This document shows positions 25,221 to 33,884 of a DNA stretch of 55,960 bases, in pieces. Position numbers and translations under genes: made by a program. Position 1 is the first letter of the stretch, and each line of letters starts with the position of its first letter. The notes under the pieces were generated by a model. That model had not been told where the DNA came from, did not search any database, and saw nothing but the letters and a program-made list of their open reading frames with translations. The DNA is from Rubrivivax sp. (lineage in GTDB: Bacteria; Pseudomonadota; Gammaproteobacteria; Burkholderiales; Burkholderiaceae_C), in the NCBI GenBank assembly GCA_022842305.1, contig JALHPY010000008.1, positions 1-55,960 on the forward strand, given 5' to 3'.

Positions 25221-26522
25221 GTGAGGCGCGTGGCCGTCATCGGCGCCGGCATTGCCGGCCTGGGCGCGGCACGCGCCCTGTCTGGCCAAGCCCGCGTCAC
25301 GCTGTTCGAAGCCGGCCGCCACTTCGGCGGCCATGCACACACGGTGGACGTCACACTGGGCGGCATCACGCACGGCGTGGACACCGGCTTCCTGGTGTTC
25401 AACGAGCGCACCTATCCCGCGCTGATCCAGCTGTTCGCCGATCTGCAGGTACAGACCGCGCCGTCCGACATGTCGTTCTCGGTGCAGGCGCCCGGGCTCG
25501 AATGGAGCGGCAGCAGCCTGAACACCGTCTTCGCCCAGCGCAGCAACCTGGCGCGGCCGAGATTTCTGCACATGCTGGCCGAGATCCTGCGCTTCAACCG
25601 CCTGGCCACACGGCTGGCCGAAAGCGGCACCGAGGCCGAACGGGCCGAACCCATCGCCGACTTCCTGGTGCGCCACCGCTTCGGCGCGGGTTTTCGCGAC
25701 GGCTACTTCCTGCCCATGATCGGCTGCATCTGGTCCTGCCCCACCGATCAGATGCTGAGATTCCCCATCGCCACGCTCATCCGCTTCTGCCACAACCACG
25801 GGCTGATCCAGGTGGCCGACCGGCCGCAGTGGCACACGGTGCGCGGCGGCTCGCGCAACTATGTCAACCGCATCGTGACGGGCCTGGAAGACGCGCGCCT
25901 GGCCACGCCGGTGCGCAGCGTGCGCCGCCTGCCGCCCAGCGGTGCCGGCGGCGTGATGGTGGCCACCGACCGCGGCAGCGAGCGCTTCGACGAGGTCGTG
26001 ATGGCCTGCCACAGCGACCAGGCGCTGGCCCTGCTGGCCGACGCCACGCCCGAAGAGCGCGCGCTCTTGGGCGCCATCCGCTACCACCCCAACCGCGCGC
26101 TGCTGCACACCGACGCCAGCGTGCTGCCGCGCCGCCGCCTGGCCTGGGCCGCGTGGAACTACGCCCGCGCCGCCGATGCCGGGCGCGAACAGGCCGCGGT
26201 GTGCCTGCACTACCTGATCAACCGCCTGCAGCCCCTGCCCTGGGAGCAAGCGGTGGTGGTGTCGCTCAACCCCGACCCGGCGCGCATGCCCGACCCGGCC
26301 ACGGTGCTGGGCGACTACAGCTACAGCCACCCGGTGTTCGACCTGGCCGCCATCCAGGCGCAGCAGCGCCTGCCCGGGATCCAGGGCCGCAGCGGGGTTT
26401 GGTTCTGCGGCGCGTGGACGCGCTACGGCTTCCACGAAGACGGCCTGACCTCGGGCCTGGCCGTGGCCGCGGCCCTGCGCGCCCAGTGGCAGGTCCAAGG
26501 CCGCGAGCGGGCCGCCGCATGA
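25221..26522 (+). CDS. NAD(P)/FAD-dependent oxidoreductase (amine oxidase fold)
   Basis: 433 aa. GTG start with GGAGG six bases upstream. N-terminal FAD-binding Rossmann motif RVAVIGAGIAGLGAARAL and the second glycine motif FEAGRHFGGHAHTV, as in phytoene desaturase/amine oxidase proteins; the C-terminal FAD-contact region reads GVWFCGAWTRYGFHEDGLTSG. First gene of an eight-gene overlapping operon with DUF1365 and a cyclopropane-synthase-type methylase, an arrangement known from light- and singlet-oxygen-induced clusters in proteobacteria. It probably oxidises a lipid, possibly desaturating a methylated acyl chain on the way to furan fatty acids; that step is inferred from context. Confidence 0.88.
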   Translation: MRRVAVIGAGIAGLGAARALSGQARVTLFEAGRHFGGHAHTVDVTLGGITHGVDTGFLVFNERTYPALIQLFADLQVQTAPSDMSFSVQAPGLEWSGSSLNTVFAQRSNLARPRFLHMLAEILRFNRLATRLAESGTEAERAEPIADFLVRHRFGAGFRDGYFLPMIGCIWSCPTDQMLRFPIATLIRFCHNHGLIQVADRPQWHTVRGGSRNYVNRIVTGLEDARLATPVRSVRRLPPSGAGGVMVATDRGSERFDEVVMACHSDQALALLADATPEERALLGAIRYHPNRALLHTDASVLPRRRLAWAAWNYARAADAGREQAAVCLHYLINRLQPLPWEQAVVVSLNPDPARMPDPATVLGDYSYSHPVFDLAAIQAQQRLPGIQGRSGVWFCGAWTRYGFHEDGLTSGLAVAAALRAQWQVQGRERAAA

Positions 26523-27274
26523 CGGCCGCGGCCCAGGCGCTGATCGCCACCGGCGTGGTGCGCCACCACCGCTGGCGGCCACACGACCACGCCTTCGACT
26601 ACCCCACCTACTTTCTGCTGCTGCCGATGCGCACGCTGCGCAGCGCTGCGCAACCGGCGCTGCGCCGCAACGCCTTCGGACTGCTGAGCTTCCACGACCG
26701 CGACCACGGCGACGGCCGCGCCGACGCGCTGGCCTGGCTGGACGAGTTGCTGGCCGCCGAGGGCCTGGCCGCCGACGGTGAGGTCTGGCTGCAGACCTAC
26801 CCGCGCATCCTGGGCTATGTCTTCAAGCCGGTGAGCTTCTGGTACTGCCACCGCGCCGACGGCAGCCTGGCGGCGGTGGTGGCCGAGGTCAACAACACCT
26901 TCGGTGAGCGCCACTGCTACCTGCTGAGCGGGCCCGATCTGGCCTGGGGCCGCGAACTGCGCGCGCAGAAGGTCTTCCATGTGTCGCCCTTCTGCGACGT
27001 GCAGGGGAGCTACCGCTTCCGCTTCATGCGCACCGCAGACCGCGTCGTCGCGCGCGTGGACCTCGACGACGACAGCGGCCCGCTGCTGCAGACCAGCGTC
27101 AGCGGGCGGCTGCAGCCGCTGTCCGCCGGCAGCGTGCGCGCCGCCTTCTGGGGCATGCCACTGCTCACCCTGGCCGTGATGGCGCGCATCCACTGGCAGG
27201 CGCTGCAACTGTGGCGCAAGCAGGTTCCCTTCTTCCGCAAGCCTGCGCCACCGCAGGCCTTCGTCACCCGTTGA
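26519..27274 (+). CDS. DUF1365 protein
   Basis: 251 aa. ATG overlaps the stop of the preceding gene (ATGA), showing translational coupling. Family marks: GVVRHHRWRPHDHAFDYPTYF at the start, RILGYVFKPVSFWYCHR in the middle, AEVNNTFGERHCYLL and KVFHVSPFCDVQGSYRFRF. DUF1365 has no assigned reaction. It is nearly always next to the FAD protein and the cyclopropane-synthase-like methylase, so it very likely serves the same lipid modification. No membrane helix is evident apart from a mildly hydrophobic stretch near the C-terminus. Confidence 0.9.
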   Translation: MTAAAQALIATGVVRHHRWRPHDHAFDYPTYFLLLPMRTLRSAAQPALRRNAFGLLSFHDRDHGDGRADALAWLDELLAAEGLAADGEVWLQTYPRILGYVFKPVSFWYCHRADGSLAAVVAEVNNTFGERHCYLLSGPDLAWGRELRAQKVFHVSPFCDVQGSYRFRFMRTADRVVARVDLDDDSGPLLQTSVSGRLQPLSAGSVRAAFWGMPLLTLAVMARIHWQALQLWRKQVPFFRKPAPPQAFVTR

Positions 27275-27299
27275 TCCGCCAGAGCCTAAACGACGCGCC

Positions 27300-28538
27300 A
27301 TGACCACGTCCACCGCCCCCCAAGCCAACCGCCTGGCCCTGCCCGAAACCGCCCCGGCGGCCGCGCGTGCCGCTTTCCGCCTGCTGCAGCGGCTGCAGCA
27401 CGGATCGCTGGACGTGCAGCTGCCCGATGGTTCGATGGCGCACTTCGGCGCCGCCGTGGCCCGGGGCGAGCCGCGCGCCGCGATGCGCCTGCACGACTGG
27501 AGCGTGTGCGCCGCGGCGCTGAAGAGCGGCGACATCGGCTTCGCCGAGAGCTTTATTGCCGGCGGCTGGACCAGCCCCGACCTGGTGGCGCTGCTGCGCC
27601 TGTTCATCGCCAACCGCGACGCGGTGGAAGACATGTTCGACGGCACCTGGTGGGGCCGGCTGGGCTACCGGATCAAGCACCTGCTCAACCGCAACTCGCG
27701 CCGCGGCTCGGCCAAGAACATCCACGCCCATTACGACATCGGCAACGCCTTCTACCGGCAGTGGCTGGACGAGAGCATGAACTACTCCAGCGCGCTGTTC
27801 GACGGCGACCTGGACCAGCCCACGCCGCAGGCGCAGGCGGCCAAGGTGCGGCGCGCGCTGCGCGAATGCGCCGTGCAGCCGGGCCAACGCCTGCTGGAGA
27901 TCGGCTGCGGCTGGGGCGCGCTGGCAGAAACTGCGGCGGCCGAGTTCGGCGCGCAGGTGACGGGCGTGACGCTGTCGTCGGAGCAACTGGCCTACGCGCA
28001 GCAGCGCCTGCAGCGCGTCGGGCTGGCGGCGCAGGCCGACCTGCGCCTGCAGGACTACCGCGACATCGCCGACGGTCCCTTTGATGCCATCGCCTCCATC
28101 GAGATGTTCGAGGCCGTAGGCCGCGAGTACTGGGGCGGCTTCTTCGCCACGCTCCGGCGCCAGCTCAAGCCCGGCGGCCGCGCCTGCATCCAGAGCATCA
28201 CCATGCGCGACGAGCACTTCGAAAGCTACGCGCGCAGCACCGACTTCATCCAGCAGTACATCTTCCCCGGCGGTCTACTGCCCAGCCGCGCCGCCTTCCG
28301 CGAGCAGGTGGCCCTGGCCGGGCTGGAACTGGTGAACGAACTGCCCTTCGGCGCCGACTACGCCGAGACGCTGCGACGCTGGCGCCTGCGCTTCCTGGCG
28401 CACGACGCGCAGGTGCGGCAGCTGGGCTTCGACACCCGCTTCATGCGCATCTGGGAGTTCTACCTGGCCTACTGCGAGGCCGCCTTCGCCAGCGGCAGCA
28501 CCGATGTCGTGCAGTTCACCCTGCGCCGGCCAGCCTGA
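27300..28538 (+). CDS. Cyclopropane-fatty-acyl-phospholipid synthase family methyltransferase
   Basis: 412 aa, close to E. coli Cfa. N-terminal lipid-binding region, then the SAM-dependent core: NIHAHYDIGNAFYRQWLD, MNYSSALF, LLEIGCGWGALAE (motif I), ASIEMFEAVG and FIQQYIFPGG, all Cfa-family hallmarks. It adds a methylene or methyl group from SAM to the double bond of membrane phospholipid acyl chains. In this context, beside an FAD oxidoreductase and under a photoreceptor, it may instead be the methylase of furan-fatty-acid synthesis (UfaM-like); sequence alone does not decide. Confidence 0.92.
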   Translation: MTTSTAPQANRLALPETAPAAARAAFRLLQRLQHGSLDVQLPDGSMAHFGAAVARGEPRAAMRLHDWSVCAAALKSGDIGFAESFIAGGWTSPDLVALLRLFIANRDAVEDMFDGTWWGRLGYRIKHLLNRNSRRGSAKNIHAHYDIGNAFYRQWLDESMNYSSALFDGDLDQPTPQAQAAKVRRALRECAVQPGQRLLEIGCGWGALAETAAAEFGAQVTGVTLSSEQLAYAQQRLQRVGLAAQADLRLQDYRDIADGPFDAIASIEMFEAVGREYWGGFFATLRRQLKPGGRACIQSITMRDEHFESYARSTDFIQQYIFPGGLLPSRAAFREQVALAGLELVNELPFGADYAETLRRWRLRFLAHDAQVRQLGFDTRFMRIWEFYLAYCEAAFASGSTDVVQFTLRRPA

Positions 28539-29074
28539 TGGACGCTGCCCGCCGCCTGTTGCTGATAGCCGCCGTGGGCGCCGCGGCCGGTGGCGTGCGC
28601 GCGCAGCCGGCCGAACTGGCCGAGCCCATGCCCGGCGCGCGGCTGCAAGGCAGCGGCCGGCTGCGCTTCTTCGGCCTGCACGTCTACGACGCGCGGTTGT
28701 GGACGGCCGCCGCGGCGGTGGGCCCTGACTGGGCCGCCGCGCCACTGGCGCTGGAGCTGGACTACGCGCGCAGCCTGAAGGGCACGCTGATCGCCGAGCG
28801 CTCGCTCAAGGAAATGCAGCGCCAGGGCGAGATCGACCCGGCCGACGCCACGCGCTGGCTGGCGGCCATGAGCAGCTGCTTTCCCGACGTGCAGGCCGGC
28901 GACCGTCTGACCGGGCTGCTGCTACCCGGGCGAGGCGCGCGCTTCTTCTTCAACGGCGCGGCGCGCTGCGAGATTGCCGAGCCGGATTTCGCGCGCCTGT
29001 TCTTCGGCATCTGGCTGGCGCCACAAAGTTCCGAGCCGGCGCTGCGCCTGGCCCTGCTGGGCGGCGCACGATGA
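28538..29074 (+). CDS. Chalcone isomerase-like secreted protein
   Basis: 178 aa; start codon overlaps the stop of the previous gene (TGATG). Signal peptide (RRLLLIAAVGAAAGGVRAQ). The fold signature of the bacterial chalcone-isomerase-like family is present: LQGSGRLRFFGLHVYDARLWT, LELDYARSLKGTLIAERSLKEMQ, and LPGRGARFFFNG near the end. Bacterial members are thought to bind fatty acids rather than isomerise flavonoids. Its place in the lipid operon and its exported form suggest handling of an acyl product in the periplasm. Confidence 0.85.
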   Translation: MDAARRLLLIAAVGAAAGGVRAQPAELAEPMPGARLQGSGRLRFFGLHVYDARLWTAAAAVGPDWAAAPLALELDYARSLKGTLIAERSLKEMQRQGEIDPADATRWLAAMSSCFPDVQAGDRLTGLLLPGRGARFFFNGAARCEIAEPDFARLFFGIWLAPQSSEPALRLALLGGAR

Positions 29075-30354
29075 CCGCCCCCGGCTGGCGCGGTGGCTGG
29101 CGCCCGGGCCTGGCCTACGGCGCGCTGGGCCTGCCCCTGGCCTTCGTGGCACTGCCGCTGTACGTGATCCTGCCCAACCACTACGCCAGCGAATTCGGCA
29201 TCCCGCTGGCCACGCTGGGCGCGCTGCTGCTGGGTGCGCGACTGCTGGACGCCTTTGCCGACCCCTGGATCGGCCGCGGCGTGGACGTGCTGCTGGGGCG
29301 CTCGCCCGCGGCGGTGATGGCGGCCGCGGCCGCGGCAGCGGTGCTGCTGGCGCTGGGCTTTCGCGGCCTGTTCTTCCCGGCGGTGCAGGGCGACAACGCG
29401 CTGCTGGTCTGGTGCGCCGCGCTGCTGGCCTTGACCTACCTGAGCTACAGCCTGCTGTCGGTGCTGCACCAGGCCTGGGGCGCGCGCCTGGGCGGCGACG
29501 AGGCGCAGCGCGCGCGCATCGTGTCCTGGCGCGAAGGTCTGGCGCTGGCCGGCGTGCTGGTGGCCAGCGTGCTGCCGGCGCTGGCCGGGCTCTCGGCGGC
29601 AACCGGCGTGTTTGCGCTGGCGCTGGTGGCCGGGTTGCTGCTGCTGTGGCGCGCGCCGCGGCCGCTGCTGGGTGGAGGTGCAGGTGGTGCAAGCAGTGCG
29701 GGCGCCGCCGCCCCGCCGATGGTGGCGCCGCTGGCCACGCGCGCCTTCCGCCGCCTGCTGGCCGTCTATCTGGTCAACGGCGTGGCCAGCGCCGTGCCGG
29801 CGACGCTGGTGCTGTTCTTCATCCGCGACCGGCTGCAGGCCCCGACCTGGGAGCCGCTGTTCCTGGCCAGCTACTTTGCGGCCGGTGCGCTGTCGCTGCC
29901 GCTGTGGCTGCGTCTGGTGGCGCGGCTGGGCCTGGCGCGCACCTGGCTGGCGGGCATGCTGCTGGCCATCGTCACCTTTGCCTGGGCGGCCACGCTGGGC
30001 GCGGGCGACGTCGCCGCCTTCACCCTGGTGTGCCTGGCCAGCGGCGTGGCGCTGGGCGCCGACCTCACGCTGCCGGGCGCGCTGCTGGCCGGCGTGATCC
30101 AGCGCGCGGGCCACGGCCAGCGCCTGGAGGGCGCCTATTTCGGCTGGTGGAACTTCGCCACCAAGCTCAACCTGGCGCTGGCCGCCGGCATCGCGCTGCC
30201 GCTGCTGGGCCTGTTCGGCTACGCGCCGGGCAGCCGCGACGCCGACGCGCTGCACGCCCTGACCCTGGCCTATTGCCTGCTGCCCTGCCTGCTCAAGCTG
30301 GGTGCGGCGGCCTTGTTGTGGACGCTTTGGCTGCCCGAGGAAACATCCCCATGA
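29071..30354 (+). CDS. MFS transporter
   Basis: 427 aa with about twelve hydrophobic helices. It starts by a four-base ATGA overlap with the previous gene. The N-terminal half carries the GPH-type cation-symporter pattern (VILPNHYASEFGIPLATLGALLLGARLLDAFADPWIGRGVDVLLGRS), and the later segment GAYFGWWNFATKLNLALAAGIALPLLGLFGY fits the same family. The substrate is unknown; in this operon a lipid-derived or lipid-precursor compound is a reasonable guess. Members are often mis-annotated as sugar symporters. Confidence 0.88.
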   Translation: MTAPGWRGGWRPGLAYGALGLPLAFVALPLYVILPNHYASEFGIPLATLGALLLGARLLDAFADPWIGRGVDVLLGRSPAAVMAAAAAAAVLLALGFRGLFFPAVQGDNALLVWCAALLALTYLSYSLLSVLHQAWGARLGGDEAQRARIVSWREGLALAGVLVASVLPALAGLSAATGVFALALVAGLLLLWRAPRPLLGGGAGGASSAGAAAPPMVAPLATRAFRRLLAVYLVNGVASAVPATLVLFFIRDRLQAPTWEPLFLASYFAAGALSLPLWLRLVARLGLARTWLAGMLLAIVTFAWAATLGAGDVAAFTLVCLASGVALGADLTLPGALLAGVIQRAGHGQRLEGAYFGWWNFATKLNLALAAGIALPLLGLFGYAPGSRDADALHALTLAYCLLPCLLKLGAAALLWTLWLPEETSP

Positions 30355-30881
30355 AACGACGTATCGCACTGCTTGCCGCAGCCCTGACCCTCACGCTGGC
30401 CGGCTGCGCCACACCCACCCCGGCCGACTACGCCGCCGAAAAGCCCCAGCTCGACCTGCGCCGCTATTTCGACGGCGAACTGGTGGCGCACGGGATCTTC
30501 ACCGACCGCTCGGGCAAGGTGGTGCGCCGCTTCACGGTGCAGATGACTGGCACCTGGCAGGGCGCGCAGGGCACTCTGGACGAACGCTTCACCTACAGCG
30601 ACGGCAAGACCGAGCGCCGCGTCTGGCGCCTCACCGACGAGGGCGGCGGCCGCTGGAGCGGCCGCGCCGACGACGTGGTGGGCGTGGCCCAGGGTCATGC
30701 CGCGGGCAATGCGCTGAACTGGCGCTACACCCTGGCGCTGCCGGTGGACGGCAAGGTCTGGGAGGTGCAGTTCGACGACTGGATGTACCTGGTGGACGAG
30801 CACGTGATGCTCAACAAGGCGCGCATGAGCAAGTTCGGCGTGACCCTGGGCGAAGTCACCCTGTCCTTCACCAAGCGCTGA
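30351..30881 (+). CDS. DUF3833 lipoprotein
   Basis: 176 aa; start overlaps the MFS stop (ATGA). Signal peptide with a lipobox (LTLTLAGC, Cys at about residue 21). The mature part has the DUF3833 pattern: LDLRRYFDGELVAHGIFTDRSGKVVRRF, LDERFTYSDGKTERRVW, WSGRADDVVGVAQG and WMYLVDEHVMLNKARMSKFGV. The fold is probably a lipocalin-like beta barrel. It is a conserved member of the CarH/LitR lipid clusters and could carry an acyl intermediate at the membrane surface. Confidence 0.9.
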   Translation: MKRRIALLAAALTLTLAGCATPTPADYAAEKPQLDLRRYFDGELVAHGIFTDRSGKVVRRFTVQMTGTWQGAQGTLDERFTYSDGKTERRVWRLTDEGGGRWSGRADDVVGVAQGHAAGNALNWRYTLALPVDGKVWEVQFDDWMYLVDEHVMLNKARMSKFGVTLGEVTLSFTKR

Positions 30882-30888
30882 GCCGGCG

Positions 30889-31662
30889 ATGCCCCTGAAC
30901 CCCCCCATCACCCGCTGGCAGGGCCAGCGCGTCTGGCTGGTCGGCGCCTCCACCGGCATCGGCCGCGCCACCGCCGAGCGCCTGCGCCGCGCCGGCGCGC
31001 GCGTGGCGGTGTCGGCGCGCAGCGCGGTCACACTGCAGGCCTTTGCGCGCGAACACCCCGGCAGCCTGGCGCTGCCGCTGGACGCCACCGACCGCGAAGC
31101 CATGCGCGACGCCGCCGGGCAGATCGTGCAGGCCTGGGGCGGCATCGACCTGGCCGTGTACTGCGCCGGCTACTACAAGCCCATGCGCGCCACCGCCTTC
31201 GACCTGGACGACGCGCTGCGCCACGAGCAGGTCAACTACGTCGGCGCGCTGTTCCTGCTGGACGCGCTGCTGCCGGTGCTGCTGCGCCAGAAGAGCGGCC
31301 ATGTCAGCCTGGTGAGCAGCGTCACCGGCTTCCGCGGCCTGCCCACGGCCTTGGCCTACGGGCCGACCAAGGCGGCGCTGATCAACCTGGCCGAATCGCT
31401 GTACTTCGATCTCACCGACACCGGCATCGGCGTGTCGGTGGTCTGCCCGGGCTACGTGGCCACGCCGCTGACCGAGCAGAACGCCTACCGCATGCCCGCG
31501 CTGATCAGCGCCGACGAGGCCGCGGCGCACATGATGTCCGGCTGGGAACGCGGCCGTTTCCAGATGCACTTTCCCAAGCGCTTCACGCTGTGGGTCAAGG
31601 CGTTGGGGCTGCTGGGCGACGCGCTGTACTTCCGCACCGTGCGGCGGGTGACCGGGCTGTGA
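30889..31662 (+). CDS. Short-chain dehydrogenase/reductase
   Basis: 257 aa. Rossmann motif VWLVGASTGIGRATAERLRRAG, the structural NYVGAL region, catalytic Ser in LVSSVTGF and the YxxxK pair in LAYGPTKAAL: a complete classical SDR active site. Substrate unknown; NAD(P)-linked oxidation or reduction of a lipid alcohol or ketone is plausible in this operon. It starts 7 bp after the DUF3833 gene. Confidence 0.92.
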   Translation: MPLNPPITRWQGQRVWLVGASTGIGRATAERLRRAGARVAVSARSAVTLQAFAREHPGSLALPLDATDREAMRDAAGQIVQAWGGIDLAVYCAGYYKPMRATAFDLDDALRHEQVNYVGALFLLDALLPVLLRQKSGHVSLVSSVTGFRGLPTALAYGPTKAALINLAESLYFDLTDTGIGVSVVCPGYVATPLTEQNAYRMPALISADEAAAHMMSGWERGRFQMHFPKRFTLWVKALGLLGDALYFRTVRRVTGL

Positions 31663-32108
31663 GCGCAGCCGGACCGCGCCACCCCGACGCCCGCGTGGCG
31701 CGGGTGGTCGACTTCTTCGAGCAGCTCAAGCCGGCCGACCTGGCACGCCTGCCCCAGGTCTACAGTGCCGACGCGCGTTTCAAGGACCCGTTCAACGAGG
31801 TGCAGGGCCAGGCGGCGATCCGCGCCATCTTCGAGCACATGTTCGCCACGCTGGGCGAGCCGCGCTTCGTGGTGCACGACATCCTGGTGCAGGGCGAGCA
31901 GGCCTTCCTGAGCTGGGATTTCCACTTCCGCGCGCCGCGCCTGGGTCCGGGTCTGCAGACCATCCACGGCGCCACCCACCTGCTGCTGGCCGCCGACGGC
32001 CGCGTGGCCCAGCACCGCGACTACTGGGACGCGGCCGAGGAGCTGTACGAGAAGCTGCCCGTGCTGGGCGCGCTGATGCGCTGGCTGCGGCGGCGGGCGG
32101 CCGCCTAA
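31659..32108 (+). CDS. NTF2-like (SnoaL-fold) protein
   Basis: 149 aa with a GTG start overlapping the SDR stop (GTGA). Pattern of a nuclear-transport-factor-2-like cone fold: VVDFFEQLKPADLARLPQVYSADARFKDPFNEVQGQAAIRAIFEHMF, then HGATHLLLAADGRVAQHRDYWDAAEELYEKLPVLGALMRWLRRR. Such proteins bind or isomerise hydrophobic ligands. Last gene of the light operon; its stop overlaps the converging TonB-C-like gene by 4 bp. An earlier in-frame start is possible but would overlap deep into the SDR gene. Confidence 0.85.
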   Translation: MSAAGPRHPDARVARVVDFFEQLKPADLARLPQVYSADARFKDPFNEVQGQAAIRAIFEHMFATLGEPRFVVHDILVQGEQAFLSWDFHFRAPRLGPGLQTIHGATHLLLAADGRVAQHRDYWDAAEELYEKLPVLGALMRWLRRRAAA

Positions 32109-32581
32109 CGTTGGCCTTCGGTCAGCGAATCGGTCTGGAACAGCCCCGATTTGTCGACCATGAAGATCTCGGTAAAGGTGACGCTGGTGCCGTTGATCTT
32201 GCTCGGCGCCGGGTAGGGCGATGCGCGCTTGATCAGCGCCTGCACCCAGGGCCCGACCTCGTCGGCGGCGGGCTTGCGCACCACGGTGACGCCCAGCACG
32301 TTGCCCGCGGGGTCGAGTTCGGTGTCGACGATCATCACGCCGTAGAGCATGGGCGGCAGCTTGCCGCGGTACACCCGCATCGGGTAGCACGAGTACAGGT
32401 GGCGCGCCGCGTCGGCGCGGAAGACCTTCTCGTTCTCGGCCGCCGACACCTTGGGCGTGGCGCACAAGGGTGCCGGCACCATGCTGAACTGCGCCAGCGC
32501 ACCCTGCGCGGCCAGCAGCGCGGCTGCGGCCAGCAGGCCGCGTGCGCACAGGCGACCGAAAGGCTGAGACTGCTTGTTCAT
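32105..32581 (-). CDS. Periplasmic TonB-C-terminal-like protein
   Basis: 158 aa from the ATG at 32581, chosen because a signal peptide follows (LCARGLLAAAALLAAQGALAQ). The mature domain reads like the TonB/TolA C-terminal fold: YGVMIVDTELDPAGNVLGVTVVRKPAADEVGPWVQALIKRASPYPAPSKI. It lacks the N-terminal anchor and Pro-rich span of true TonB, so it is not an energy transducer by itself. Function unknown. It converges on the light operon with touching stops. Confidence 0.7.
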   Translation of the reverse strand: MNKQSQPFGRLCARGLLAAAALLAAQGALAQFSMVPAPLCATPKVSAAENEKVFRADAARHLYSCYPMRVYRGKLPPMLYGVMIVDTELDPAGNVLGVTVVRKPAADEVGPWVQALIKRASPYPAPSKINGTSVTFTEIFMVDKSGLFQTDSLTEGQR

Positions 32582-32725
32582 GAGATCCCCGACAGGCCGC
32601 TCATCGGCCGCGACCACAGCGCCGCAACACGGTTCGAGCGTACCCGACGATAGCCCCCCGGCCATCATCGAGGCTGACGAGTTCTGGGCAGAAATCGACG
32701 TTCGCGCGGCGGCCACGGCGCGGCG

Positions 32726-33712
32726 CTAGCGCAGCCAGCCCTTGCGCCTGAAATAGATGAAGGGCGCGGCCACCGAGGCCAGCATCAGCGCCAGCGCGAA
32801 CGGGTAGCCCCAGCGCCATTCCAGCTCGGGCAGGAAGCGGAAGTTCATGCCGTAGATGCTGGCGATCAGCGTCGGCGGCAGCAGGCCGACGCTGGCCACC
32901 GAGAAGATCTTGATGATCTTGTTCTGGTTGATGTTGACGAAGCCGACCGTGGCGTCCATCAGGAAGTTGATCTTGTCGAACAGGAAGGCGGTGTGCGAGT
33001 CCAGCGAATCGATGTCGCGCAGGATCTGCCGCGCCTCCTCGAACTGCTCGGCGTTGAGCATGCGGCTGCGCATCATGAAGCTGAGCGCGCGGCGCGTGTC
33101 CATGACGTTGCGGCGGATGCGGCCGTTCAGGTCTTCCTCGCGCGCGATGGCGGTCAGCGCCTGGCCGGCGGCGCGGTCGTCCACGTCCTGCTTGAGCACC
33201 TGGGCGCTGACGCGTTCGAGGTTGTCGTAGATGCCCTCCAGCGCGTCGGCCGAGTACTCGGCGTCGGCGTCGAAGAGCTTGAGCAGCACGTCCTTGGCGT
33301 CCTCGATCAGCGCCGGAATGCGGCGCGCGCGCAGGCGCAGCAGTCGGAACACCGGCAGGTCTTCGGCGTGGATCGAGAACAGCACGTTGCGGAACAGGAT
33401 GAAGGCCACGCGCACGTTGCGCGCCGGCCGGGCGTCGGGGCCCTTGCTGGAGTCCTCGGCATCGATCAGGAAGTCCGAGCGGATGTGCAACTCGCCGCTG
33501 TCCTCTTCATAGAACCGCGCCGATTCCTCGAGGTCGTCGTCGACCGCGTCGACCGGGATCTCCAGCTCGAAGCGGCCGCGGATCCAGCCCTTTTCTTCGG
33601 GCGTCGGGTCTTCCAGGTCCACCCACACCGGCTGCAGCGTGGCCAGGGCCTGAGGGCTGTCGATCTCTTGCTGGATCAGCCGGCCGTTGGCCAGCGTGAA
33701 GACGTTGAGCAT
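32726..33712 (-). CDS. corA: CorA magnesium/cobalt transporter
   Basis: 328 aa, the usual CorA length. Large N-terminal cytoplasmic domain with long helices, then two C-terminal membrane helices separated by the hallmark selectivity motif GMNFRFLPELEW (GMN in the periplasmic loop) and ending in a short basic tail (RRKGWLR). It forms a pentameric inner-membrane Mg2+ channel. Here it is monocistronic, between a TonB-C-like gene and a divergent unknown gene. Confidence 0.95.
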   Translation of the reverse strand: MLNVFTLANGRLIQQEIDSPQALATLQPVWVDLEDPTPEEKGWIRGRFELEIPVDAVDDDLEESARFYEEDSGELHIRSDFLIDAEDSSKGPDARPARNVRVAFILFRNVLFSIHAEDLPVFRLLRLRARRIPALIEDAKDVLLKLFDADAEYSADALEGIYDNLERVSAQVLKQDVDDRAAGQALTAIAREEDLNGRIRRNVMDTRRALSFMMRSRMLNAEQFEEARQILRDIDSLDSHTAFLFDKINFLMDATVGFVNINQNKIIKIFSVASVGLLPPTLIASIYGMNFRFLPELEWRWGYPFALALMLASVAAPFIYFRRKGWLR

Positions 33713-33884
33713 GGGGTCTCTCCGGAGCGCGGCCCGGGCGCCACGGGGGCAGCGGGCGGCAGGCGGGGGGCGGCGGCTTCCGTCTCAACCCGGCTGACCG
33801 GGGCCGGCGCCGCCAGGGCCCGGAAGAGACGGTCACCGAGGCTGACTCGGGTCCAATCGCGTCTCCGATAAGCGATGCGGGATT

